Shown here: one piece after another, positions 23,326-30,256 of the stretch
Numbering within the stretch: position 1 is the first letter of the stretch
Layout: every line of letters begins with the position of its first letter
NCBI GenBank assembly: GCA_964589765.1
Contig: CAZPUM010000013.1
Location: 1-33,672, forward strand
Length of the DNA: 33,672 nucleotides
Direction: 5' to 3'
DNA from: UBA525 sp964589765
Lineage (GTDB): Archaea > Nanobdellota > Nanobdellia > Woesearchaeales > UBA525
The notes under the pieces: generated by a model
Databases searched by the model: none
The model's input: only the letters and a program-made list of their open reading frames with translations
Told to the model about the DNA's origin: nothing
Program-made: the position numbers and the translations under genes

Positions 23326-24548
23326 AAATTCTAGAATTTTTCAGGCTTTCAATAAGCAATCTTGGCCACAGACAGTTCAGAGTGTTTTTCACGATGATTG
23401 GGATATTCATAGGAATAACTGCTGTGGTTGCGATTATTTCCCTAGGACAGGGATTACAAGTAGCGATAAATGAACAGTTCAACGAACTTGGAACTGACAA
23501 GGTATTTGTCCAGCCCGGTTCTGGGGGTGCATTCTCAGTAGCAGGCAACTCTTCCAAACTCACAGAAGATGATTTACGAGTTATAGAAAGAACGCTTGGT
23601 GTTCAGGATATAGTAGGGATGGGCTGGAAGACTTCAAAGGTCACAAGGAAAGACCAGGATGTTTTTGTACTTGTGATGGGATACGACTTGGTAAAGAGTT
23701 CCGACCTTTGGAATGACATGCAGAAAAACAACATAGAAGAAGGGCGTCTTCTGGAAAAGGATGACACTTATGGTGCCTTCGTAGGTTACAACTGGGGTCA
23801 GGAAGAAAAACTGTTCAAAAGAGGAGCGAATCTCGGTGACAAGTTCATAATAAACGGTGTTGACTTTAAAATATTGGGGATACAGGAAGACATGGGTAAC
23901 TCCAATGACAACAACCAGGTGCAGATAAGTGCCGAAGCTTATGAAAATGTTTTTGGCGAACGTATAGAAGATGATTATCAATGGATAGTTGCAAGGGTTG
24001 CCGAGGGTGTTGACCCTCTAATTGTGGCGGACAGAATAAAGAAAGACCTCAGAAGGTCGAGAGATGTTGATGAGGGTGATGAAGATTTTCAGATTCAGAC
24101 TGCAGAAGAGTTCCTTGATAGTTTCAATGATATTCTTATGATTGTAAATGTAGTCATTGTTGGAATAGCTGCCATCAGTCTTTTGATAGGTGGCATAGGT
24201 ATCATGAACACCATGTACACCGCTGTTGTGGAAAGAACACAAGAGATAGGTATCATGAAAGCGATAGGCGCCCGAAACACAGATATTCTCTCCATATTCC
24301 TTATTGAGTCAGGAATACTTGGTCTGGTGGGGGGATTAGTTGGGGTAATCATAGGTCTTGGCATAAGCAAAGCTATTGAGATTTTTGGAGCTCTTTACAT
24401 AGGAACAATATACCTTAGATTCTGGTGGAGCTGGGAGTTAATACTTGGAGCCCTGGCATTCACGTTCATACTTGGAATGATTGCAGGATTTCTTCCTGCC
24501 TATCAAGCAAGCAAACAGCAGGCGGTAGACAGTCTCAGATATGAGTAG
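23322..24548 (+). CDS. ABC permease 2, MacB/FtsX type
   Basis: The 408-residue product repeats the layout of permease 1: MIGIFIGITAVVAIISLGQG at the first span, a large extracytoplasmic domain, and a C-terminal three-span block with GGIGIMNTMYTAVVERTQEIG and a coupling helix. I chose ATG 23322, which overlaps the permease 1 stop (ATGA), over an in-frame extension inside permease 1 that has no membrane or family match. Overall similarity to permease 1 indicates tandem duplication. Its last 14 bases overlap the convergent sua5 gene. Confidence 0.92.
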   Translation: MKILEFFRLSISNLGHRQFRVFFTMIGIFIGITAVVAIISLGQGLQVAINEQFNELGTDKVFVQPGSGGAFSVAGNSSKLTEDDLRVIERTLGVQDIVGMGWKTSKVTRKDQDVFVLVMGYDLVKSSDLWNDMQKNNIEEGRLLEKDDTYGAFVGYNWGQEEKLFKRGANLGDKFIINGVDFKILGIQEDMGNSNDNNQVQISAEAYENVFGERIEDDYQWIVARVAEGVDPLIVADRIKKDLRRSRDVDEGDEDFQIQTAEEFLDSFNDILMIVNVVIVGIAAISLLIGGIGIMNTMYTAVVERTQEIGIMKAIGARNTDILSIFLIESGILGLVGGLVGVIIGLGISKAIEIFGALYIGTIYLRFWWSWELILGALAFTFILGMIAGFLPAYQASKQQAVDSLRYE

Positions 24549-25476
24549 TTGCTGCGCGTTCTAGCCTGTCCATTACTGTGCGTCCAGCACCTTTTTTCTC
24601 AAGACCAAGAACTACTATTTCATCTCCATAAGCAACGCGAAGTGTGTGGTAAATGTTTAAGGCTGCGTCTTCAGAAGTTTTGCCAAGAGAAATAACAGGG
24701 CAGGAAGTGAAACTCCCTATATGTTCTTCCAAACACAGAACAACGTGTTTCTCTTTACCAACAAGGTACTCCTGCATTTTTTCTTTCTTATTGAATGGAA
24801 AAAGAACCAAGGGCGTTTCAGGAGCGTAGTGCTTATACTTCATGCCCGGACTTGAAGGTCTGTCAGAATGTTGTTCTGCCAAAACAATGTTTGGAATATC
24901 CTGTTCGAGCTGTTCCATTGTTACTGCGCCTAATCGCAGAATAGTCGGACGACTTTCAACATCAACAACTGTTGATTCAACACCATGTTTACAAGGGCCT
25001 CCATCAAGAACGAACAGTTCAGGAAAATCTTTCTGAACATGTTCAGCCCGGGTAGGGCTTGGTTTTCCTGAGATGTTTGCGCTTGGCGCAGCAATTGGCA
25101 CTCCAGAAGATTCGATTAAAGCCAAAGCGATGTTGTTAGAGGGCATCCTAACAGCAACAGTCTCTAATCCTGCGGTTACGCAGTAAGGAATATCAGGATG
25201 CTTTGGAAAAATAATTGTGAGAGGTCCTGGCCAGTATTTTCTGATAAGATTTCTTGCTACTGGGGGCATAGACCTGACAACCCTTATTAGCATCTCAGTG
25301 CTTGAAACATGGACTATAAGGGGGTTGTCAGCAGGTCTTCCTTTCATCTTGAAAGCTTTTTTCACGGCCGATTCATCGAAAGCGTTAGCGGCCAGACCAT
25401 ACACAGTCTCTGTAGGGATTCCTACAACCTCTCCAGACTTTATCAGTTCAACAGCCCTCTGAATATTTTTGCGCAT
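24535..25476 (-). CDS. sua5: Threonylcarbamoyl-AMP synthase Sua5/TsaC
   Basis: Sua5 makes threonylcarbamoyl-AMP from threonine, bicarbonate and ATP, the first step of the t6A37 modification of ANN-decoding tRNAs. The YrdC domain (about 1-195) shows IPTETVYGLAANAF, the KMKGRPADNPL substrate motif, SSGVPIAAPSANISGKPSPT and GGPCKHGVESTVVD. The Sua5 C-terminal domain starts at SPGMKYKHYAPETPLVLF, a conserved linker motif, and runs to residue 313. Length fits the two-domain archaeal form. The ATG is 26 bases from a TATA box shared with the divergent dus gene. t6A also matters for the tRNA-Ile nearby. Confidence 0.94.
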   Translation of the reverse strand: MRKNIQRAVELIKSGEVVGIPTETVYGLAANAFDESAVKKAFKMKGRPADNPLIVHVSSTEMLIRVVRSMPPVARNLIRKYWPGPLTIIFPKHPDIPYCVTAGLETVAVRMPSNNIALALIESSGVPIAAPSANISGKPSPTRAEHVQKDFPELFVLDGGPCKHGVESTVVDVESRPTILRLGAVTMEQLEQDIPNIVLAEQHSDRPSSPGMKYKHYAPETPLVLFPFNKKEKMQEYLVGKEKHVVLCLEEHIGSFTSCPVISLGKTSEDAALNIYHTLRVAYGDEIVVLGLEKKGAGRTVMDRLERAATTHI

Positions 25477-25497
25477 TTTGTCTGAAACCCAAAACTG

Positions 25498-25506
25498 TTT
25501 TTAAAG
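25498..25506. promoter_or_regulatory. Single bidirectional TATA box for sua5 and dus
   Basis: TTTTTAAAG (minus: CTTTAAAAA), with palindromic core TTTAAA at 25500-25505, lies midway in a 50-base gap. It is 26.5 bases from the sua5 ATG (25476) and 24.5 from the dus ATG (25527). No second box is present, so one element seems to serve both directions with leaderless mRNAs. Confidence 0.65.
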
Positions 25507-25526
25507 ACTTGTTGTATCCTCAGTTT

Positions 25527-26489
25527 ATGAAGCATAAATTTCCTGAACTGAAAGGAAAAGCCATACTAAGTCCTATGGCAGGTGTTACTGATGTTGCCTT
25601 CAGAACTCTCTGCAGAAGATACGGTGCGGGCCTGACAGTTACTGAGTTCACATCGGCAAGTGCAATTGTCAGAGCCAGCCAAAAAGCTGGCCAGATGCTC
25701 GCTACCAGCGAGGAAGAGAAACCGGTGGCGGTCCAGCTCTTTGGTCATTCTGAAGATGAGGTTGTCCAGGCAGCAAAACAGATTCAGAACGGGTTTGATA
25801 TCATCGATATCAACTGTGGCTGTCCTGCCTGGAAGGTTGTTCGTTCAGGTGCGGGAAGTGCCATGCTAAACGATTCAGAAAGAATAGCATCTTTCGTGAA
25901 ACGTCTTGTTGAAAATACTGACCGGCCCATAACGGTGAAAGTAAGAATTGGGATAGATGACAAATCAATCAATGTTGTTGACGTTGCCAAAGCTGTCGAA
26001 AAAGCAGGAGCTAGCGCAATAGCTGTTCATGGCAGAACGCAGAAACAAGGTTATTCTGGCGAGGCTGACTGGAATATTATCAAACAGGTTAAAGATGCAG
26101 TCAATATTCCTGTGATAGGTAATGGGGATGTTTTTTCTCCTGAGATTTTCAAGAAAAGGATTGAAGAAACTGGTGTTGATTACATAATGGTTGCCCGTGG
26201 AGCTATTGGCAACCCATACATATTCAAACAGATAAAAGATTTCTTGGAAACGGGTAGTTATCATGCGCCAACAGGTGCAGAGAAAGTTGAGATTTTTTTT
26301 GAGTACCTCAACCTGGCGAAACAATTCAAAGTTCCATATGCTCAAATCAAAGCACACGCGCAGGGGTTTACAAAAGGGATAACTGGAGGTGCTAGATTCA
26401 GGGCAGGTATTGTCGGAGCGAAATCTGTTGAAACACTTGAAAATTTGATGCGCGCATACCATCAAGAACTTGTTGATAACTTGTCATAA
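25527..26489 (+). CDS. dus: tRNA-dihydrouridine synthase
   Basis: Dus enzymes reduce uridine to dihydrouridine in tRNA D loops using FMN and NADPH. From ATG 25527 the product is 320 residues: a TIM barrel with LSPMAGVTDVAFRTL (FMN), TEFTSASAI, DINCGCPAWKV with the catalytic Cys, VKVRIGIDD, IAVHGRTQKQGYSG, PVIGNGDV and VARGAIGNPYIF (FMN phosphate). A short C-terminal helical domain (about 250-320) binds tRNA. I prefer 25527 over upstream TTG codons because of the TATA spacing. It is divergent from sua5, another tRNA modifier. Confidence 0.94.
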   Translation: MKHKFPELKGKAILSPMAGVTDVAFRTLCRRYGAGLTVTEFTSASAIVRASQKAGQMLATSEEEKPVAVQLFGHSEDEVVQAAKQIQNGFDIIDINCGCPAWKVVRSGAGSAMLNDSERIASFVKRLVENTDRPITVKVRIGIDDKSINVVDVAKAVEKAGASAIAVHGRTQKQGYSGEADWNIIKQVKDAVNIPVIGNGDVFSPEIFKKRIEETGVDYIMVARGAIGNPYIFKQIKDFLETGSYHAPTGAEKVEIFFEYLNLAKQFKVPYAQIKAHAQGFTKGITGGARFRAGIVGAKSVETLENLMRAYHQELVDNLS

Positions 26490-26492
26490 TTG

Positions 26493-26501
26493 TTATAAAA
26501 G
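26493..26501 (+). promoter_or_regulatory. TATA box for the signal peptidase unit
   Basis: TTATAAAAG, centred 25 bases before GTG 26522, four bases after the dus stop. Confidence 0.6.
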
Positions 26502-26521
26502 GTATTCTCTAAGTTACCTCT

Positions 26522-27151
26522 GTGGATCTGGACTACTACATAATAATAGGTGTGCTGGGATTATTTGTCATTCTTTCAACAATTCTTGGAATTCAGATTA
26601 ACACTTCAATAGAATTAAAGGAACAGCTTAAGGATACGGAGCGTGTCCTAACAGATGTCGAGGTACAATTCACTGAGCTATGTGCTGAGAACACAAGACT
26701 CAGAAGTCTGCTCATGCAGACATATGAAAATCTGAGCATAAGCGAGATAAAGTACTCTGCATGTCAAAGAAAGCTACCTGTGAAGTCTGTTGTTATGCCT
26801 CCTGAGGTTAGAATATCTCTTGATAACCTGTTTTTTAGTGAAGACCGCGTTGTGATAATGGTTGATGACTTGATACCTGGTATTATCGCTCCATCAAACT
26901 CTATGAGCCCGCTATTGGGTGCGGACCATATTGTGCTTGAGAAAGTTCCTGAATCCGAAAAAGAGATTTTTGTAGGGGATATAATTATATTTGAGGAAGA
27001 TAATAATAGAATAATACACAGGGTTATAGAAATCGGAGAGGATGAACAAGGCTGGTACGCTATCACACGAGGAGATAACAACATCGCCCCGGATAGAAAC
27101 AAAGTCAGGTTTCAACAGGTTAAGGGAATAACTGTGGGGATAATATACTAA
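26522..27151 (+). CDS. Signal peptidase I, Sec11-type
   Basis: This enzyme removes signal peptides from exported proteins at the outer face of the membrane. The 209-residue protein has an N-terminal anchor (about 6-26), a coiled-coil stalk (about 30-66), then the S26 domain: SNSMSPLL with Ser127, GDIIIF, RIIHRVIE with His166 (the His of archaeal/ER enzymes, in place of bacterial Lys), and TRGDNNIAPD with the conserved acids. The GTG start fits a TATA box 25 bases upstream. The stalk is longer than in most archaeal enzymes. A small Cys-rich membrane protein follows one base after the stop. Confidence 0.92.
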   Translation: MDLDYYIIIGVLGLFVILSTILGIQINTSIELKEQLKDTERVLTDVEVQFTELCAENTRLRSLLMQTYENLSISEIKYSACQRKLPVKSVVMPPEVRISLDNLFFSEDRVVIMVDDLIPGIIAPSNSMSPLLGADHIVLEKVPESEKEIFVGDIIIFEEDNNRIIHRVIEIGEDEQGWYAITRGDNNIAPDRNKVRFQQVKGITVGIIY

Positions 27152-27152
27152 A

Positions 27153-27377
27153 ATGAAAAATGCTGAGATTCATGCAATAGTGTTTATTTTTTTTATGTTA
27201 ATTGTAATAATAGGAGTTCTATTCACAGCTAATTCTTTTGGTCAGGAGGATTACTCTTTAACAACTGAAGAAGGGGTTGTTTACTGTTGTTCTTTTGAGT
27301 ATGACGGAGAGGCCAAATTCTGCATTGCGAGGGAGCCTCATACGTGTGAAGTGTGCGAATCCATCTGCGGACAGTGA
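27153..27377 (+). CDS. Small membrane-anchored Cys-rich protein
   Basis: The 74-residue product has one membrane span (about 8-29, IVFIFFMLIVIIGVLFTANS) followed by a short external segment with seven cysteines, including CC, C, and CEVCESIC near the end, suggesting disulfides or metal binding. I do not recognise a family. One base separates its ATG from the signal peptidase stop, so they are one operon. A role with signal peptidase is possible but unproven. Confidence 0.7.
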   Translation: MKNAEIHAIVFIFFMLIVIIGVLFTANSFGQEDYSLTTEEGVVYCCSFEYDGEAKFCIAREPHTCEVCESICGQ

Positions 27378-27414
27378 GTTTTTTAAAGGAAAGCCGTGCC
27401 CACTATGTATGGAT

Positions 27415-27516
27415 GGGCGCGTAGCTTAGTCTGGTCGGAGCGCCGGTCTTATAAGGCAGTGCTCCATGCATTCCTGAGACAGCCGGATGTCCCGAGTTCA
27501 AATCTCGGCGTGCCCA
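27415..27516 (+). tRNA. tRNA-Ile (anticodon UAU), with intron
   Basis: The acceptor stem GGGCGCG pairs with CGTGCCC (one G-T), with discriminator A at 27516 followed by CCA (27517-27519). The D stem is GCTT/GAGC. The anticodon stem CCGGT/GCCGG (27443-27447, 27482-27486) holds loop bases C-T-TAT-A-A once the intron is removed, with anticodon at 27450-27452. The T arm has GAGTTCAAATCTC. An A/T box (TTTTTTAAAGG, 27379-27389) is about 30 bases upstream. The UAU anticodon would read AUA directly. Confidence 0.9.
27454..27480 (+). other. 27-base tRNA intron at position 37/38 (bulge-helix-bulge)
   Basis: A strict archaeal splice motif is seen. Central helix CTTA (27448-27451) pairs with TGAG (27475-27478). 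The 5' bulge is TAA (27452-27454), cut after 27453. The 3' bulge is ACA (27479-27481), cut after 27480. The intron's inner helix begins GG/CC (27455-27456, 27473-27474) and has a TGC/GCA hairpin. Removal restores a normal 7-base loop. Confidence 0.88.
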
Positions 27517-27533
27517 CCATTTTTCCCATTAAA

Positions 27534-27542
27534 TTATTAAAT
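27534..27542 (+). promoter_or_regulatory. TATA box for the beta-rich secreted protein
   Basis: TTATTAAAT, centred 25 bases before ATG 27563. Confidence 0.5.
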
Positions 27543-27562
27543 CGATTTTACCGTCGTATACC

Positions 27563-28573
27563 ATGCGCAAACTTATTCCTGTTGTTTTTCTCACGGCTGT
27601 TTTTACAGCTCCTGTGATGGCCCAGGAGTTCAAGATTGAGACTCCTAAAATTAAGAACACTCCTGTAGAGGCCAAAAAAGACGGCAAGAAGGTAAAACTC
27701 GAGGTCGACGAGAAAAAACAGGTCAGGGTGGGTTCTTGGAAAGTAAAAAAGCTCAAGGTTTCATCAACTGCTGAACCCAGGGACTATCATGAAGACATAT
27801 CTGAACAATGGGATACTAACATTTCGTTGGAGAGAAAGGTTGCCGACGGAAACCTATCTGTCGAAGGACGTTTGGAATCAGACAGTAGAGGGTTGGTTGC
27901 TGTTGAGCACACAACAGGCAGTTCTGATGCGGGCCTGATTGCCACTGAAAGAGGTGCGGGTGTTTACGCTGGATTCAAGAGAGGCAACAAGGGTGGATGG
28001 ATGGTTTATTCTCCTGAAGAGGTCAGTATGGCCTATTCTGTATCTAACAGCTCTTTTAGTACGAGAGGGTTTGTCTCAATGGTTGGTGACGCCAGGATGA
28101 TGGCGACCAGATTTTCCGCTTTTAACACAGGAGGGTACAACCTTGACTGGGGGCATCAAATTTCAAGGCGGATGCTTGAAACCTCTTCCTCCAGCATGCT
28201 TAACGGTGTTGCTACGCGAGGAGGTTCAGGAACACTGAATGGAGGGTTTGTTTTTTATGAGGATGGTGTCAGACGATGGTCGAGGGTACAGTTAGAGTCA
28301 GGTCTAAATATCACGAAGAAGGTTTATGCTTCAGCAGGTATTTCAGGCGATCCTCTGAACGATTCTGTTCCATCTGCAACTATTGGTTTATCTGTAAAAG
28401 AGTTGTTTCCTGGTATGGGTTTTGCTTTTGGTGCTGATTTCTTACGACGAGAATCATATAGAGCACACTTTGAGTATAAGCCAAACGAGGGAAAACTGAG
28501 TTTGTCTGCAGACGCACATTATAATTTGTCAGGTCTGAGAGGCTCTTTGGGTGTTGTTTACCGTCTGAACTAA
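27563..28573 (+). CDS. Secreted beta-rich protein, possibly barrel-like
   Basis: The 336-residue product has a clear signal peptide (MRKLIPVVFLTAVFTAPVMA, cleavage about residue 20). A Lys-rich segment (about 22-70) follows, then a long run of short alternating polar/apolar strands rich in Gly, Ser and aromatics, with turns such as GNKGG, GGSGTLNGG and NPNEG-type loops. The last strands (about 290-336) read GAFDFL-like and GSLGVVYRLN, resembling the end of an outer-membrane barrel, though the usual C-terminal aromatic is absent. I do not recognise a family. A beta-solenoid or adhesin is an alternative. Starts leaderless after tRNA-Ile. Confidence 0.75.
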   Translation: MRKLIPVVFLTAVFTAPVMAQEFKIETPKIKNTPVEAKKDGKKVKLEVDEKKQVRVGSWKVKKLKVSSTAEPRDYHEDISEQWDTNISLERKVADGNLSVEGRLESDSRGLVAVEHTTGSSDAGLIATERGAGVYAGFKRGNKGGWMVYSPEEVSMAYSVSNSSFSTRGFVSMVGDARMMATRFSAFNTGGYNLDWGHQISRRMLETSSSSMLNGVATRGGSGTLNGGFVFYEDGVRRWSRVQLESGLNITKKVYASAGISGDPLNDSVPSATIGLSVKELFPGMGFAFGADFLRRESYRAHFEYKPNEGKLSLSADAHYNLSGLRGSLGVVYRLN

Positions 28574-28581
28574 GCCAAATT

Positions 28582-28589
28582 TTTATAAA
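28582..28589 (+). promoter_or_regulatory. TATA box and short leader of the PPIase lipoprotein
   Basis: TTTATAAA, 38 bases before ATG 28624, followed by a GGGGGG Shine-Dalgarno-like run (28613-28618). The layout matches that of the SPOR-SLT gene. Confidence 0.6.
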
Positions 28590-28623
28590 CTCTGAGTTTC
28601 TGGCTATGTTCAGGGGGGATTTC

Positions 28624-29817
28624 ATGAGGAAGATAGTATACGGTTTGATATGTGTGGTGCTGTTCTTGGCGGCTTGTAGCGTGCAGGTCCAGAACGACTA
28701 CTCCAACTTCGAGTTTGTTGAGCTTTACAACGCGATGAGTTCAGGACAAGTTGTTCAGAAGGACACTTTGTATTCTGAATCTGATGGTATGATGGACCTG
28801 GTCTCTAACGAGTGTCCTGAGAAGCTTCCTGACAAGTTTAGACGAGTCGTCTTGGAGGGCACTGGAAGTTCTTTGGTGTTTTATACTGACGCTAAAGGGG
28901 ATGAACTGTATTGTTCTTTGTTTAAACCTGATGAGGAGGACATTCAGTACAGGCCTGCAAACGAAACTCCTGAGGAGGGTGTTGTGGTCGTTGTTAATGG
29001 GGTAAATGTCTACCTTGAGTCTGTACAGCGAGAATTAGATGCTCTTTCCCAATCGGTTCCGAGAGATGAAAACGCTCTTGGGCAGGCAATCAACCGCGCC
29101 ATCAATAACGAACTAATCAGGCAGGAATCTCTTGAGATGGTTGTTAGTGAGCAGGACTTAGAGGAGTCCAGAGAGAGGGTTTTAGGAACGCTTGGCCTCA
29201 CTGAAGAGAGTCTTTCCACTCAGATAGAAGATGGTGTTGTTGATTCTGAAGTGTTTAGTTCCTTAGTTGAAGAGCAGGCGAGAATCAATAAACTTCTTCA
29301 GGAAAGGGTGCTTATCGGCAACATAGATGTTGAGGATGAACAACTTCAAGAATTTTATATGAACAATCCTAACCAGTTCTTGAGGGCGGAGTCTGCTGTG
29401 ATGAGGCAGATTTTAGTCTCGTCTTCAGGCAGGACTGCTGAACAGCTTCAGAGCAGAGCTCAGGCTGTTGCGAATTTCCTGCAGAACAATGATTTTTGTG
29501 AGACTGTGAATAGGTTCTCGGACTTGGAAGAGGGTAAAAATTCGTGTGGAACTTTTGTTGTTCCGAGAGGAATTCTACAGCCTGATTTAGAGTATTCTGC
29601 TTTCAATACTGCAGAGAACCAGACGGCTGTTGTTCAGACTGATGCCGGAATCCATTTTGTTCAGACCTTACAGGTTGTTCCGGCACAGATGGTTCCTTAC
29701 AGTCAGGCAGCGACTCAGCTTGAGGAGACTCTTGTAAACTCTGTTCTTCAACAGAGACTTGCGATGTACTTCTTGATGCTGAGGGGTGAGGCGGATATTG
29801 TAGCTTACACTGTTTGA
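28624..29817 (+). CDS. SurA/PpiC-like peptidyl-prolyl isomerase lipoprotein
   Basis: The 397-residue product starts with a lipoprotein signal ending LAAC (lipid Cys18). After a linker comes a SurA_N-like helical region (about 115-235, beginning VVVNGVNVYLESVQRELDAL and including AINRAINNELIRQESL). A parvulin-type domain follows (about 240-355, AVMRQILVSSSGRTAEQL, then CGTFVVPRGILQPDLEYSAF and GIHFVQTLQV). It would help exported proteins fold on the outer face. I chose ATG 28624 with its GGGGGG ribosome-binding run over an in-frame ATG at 28606, which lies upstream of that run. It directly follows the beta-rich secreted protein. Confidence 0.88.
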   Translation: MRKIVYGLICVVLFLAACSVQVQNDYSNFEFVELYNAMSSGQVVQKDTLYSESDGMMDLVSNECPEKLPDKFRRVVLEGTGSSLVFYTDAKGDELYCSLFKPDEEDIQYRPANETPEEGVVVVVNGVNVYLESVQRELDALSQSVPRDENALGQAINRAINNELIRQESLEMVVSEQDLEESRERVLGTLGLTEESLSTQIEDGVVDSEVFSSLVEEQARINKLLQERVLIGNIDVEDEQLQEFYMNNPNQFLRAESAVMRQILVSSSGRTAEQLQSRAQAVANFLQNNDFCETVNRFSDLEEGKNSCGTFVVPRGILQPDLEYSAFNTAENQTAVVQTDAGIHFVQTLQVVPAQMVPYSQAATQLEETLVNSVLQQRLAMYFLMLRGEADIVAYTV

Positions 29818-29818
29818 T

Positions 29819-30035
29819 TACTTATCTTGTAAGTATTTTTTCTTTGTTTTATTATTTTCTTATTAACTTTAGAATATACTTTTACTTACTATGTAAGTAT
29901 TTTTACTTATCTTGTAAGTATTTTTAGAGGAAAATGTTTATTTTTGTATTTGCCTACTGTGTAAGTAATTTTACTTACTGTGTAAGTTTTTTGGGGTTTA
30001 GTAACATATTTAAATGTATACCTACAGGGTGAGTA
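29819..30035. promoter_or_regulatory. Array of six 17-bp palindromic operators
   Basis: Consensus TACTTAC-TNT-GTAAGTA. Sites are 29819-29835, 29883-29899 (perfect), 29904-29920, 29951-29967, 29972-29988 and 30019-30035 (most diverged). Start-to-start spacing is 64, 21, 47, 21 and 47: two pairs two helical turns apart, repeated every 68 bases. The last site lies between the TATA box (30007-30016) and the predicted transcript start of the HTH gene. Nothing else is visible in this gap, which is otherwise T rich. Confidence 0.8.
30007..30016 (+). promoter_or_regulatory. TATA box for the HTH/surface-protein operon
   Basis: TATTTAAATG, centred about 35 bases before GTG 30047, giving a leader of about 10 bases. 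It is immediately followed by the sixth operator. Confidence 0.6.
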
Positions 30036-30046
30036 ATTGAAGCTTC

Positions 30047-30256
30047 GTGGACGACGATCAAAGTGACAGGTATGTGAACATCCCTTCTTTCATATTCAGG
30101 GACAGAAACCTGGCAGCGTTAGAATCCGTCGTCATATACCTCAAAGACAGCCAGGGCTTGACTTACGCCCAAATAGCAAGGTTGTTGAACAGAGACCAGA
30201 GAACGGTCTGGACAACATACTCCCGCGCAAAGAAAAAGTTGGAGGGTAAAAAATGA
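30047..30256 (+). CDS. Small HTH regulator, sigma-region-4-like
   Basis: The 69-residue protein is nearly all one helix-turn-helix domain. Residues about 18-66 (RNLAALESVVIYLKDSQGLTYAQIARLLNRDQRTVWTTYSRAKKKL) match the sigma-70 region 4 type, with YAQIARLL as scaffold helix and QRTVWTTYSRAKKK as recognition helix. It probably binds as a dimer to the six palindromes just upstream and controls its own operon. The GTG start fits the TATA position. Its stop overlaps the next start (ATGA), with GGAGGG as ribosome-binding site, so regulator and membrane protein are made together. Confidence 0.82.
   Translation: MDDDQSDRYVNIPSFIFRDRNLAALESVVIYLKDSQGLTYAQIARLLNRDQRTVWTTYSRAKKKLEGKK

Noticed and set aside
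29819..30035. CRISPR array or mobile-element repeats
   Set aside because: The units are short palindromes with spacers as small as 4 bases and no cas genes; operator sites fit better.
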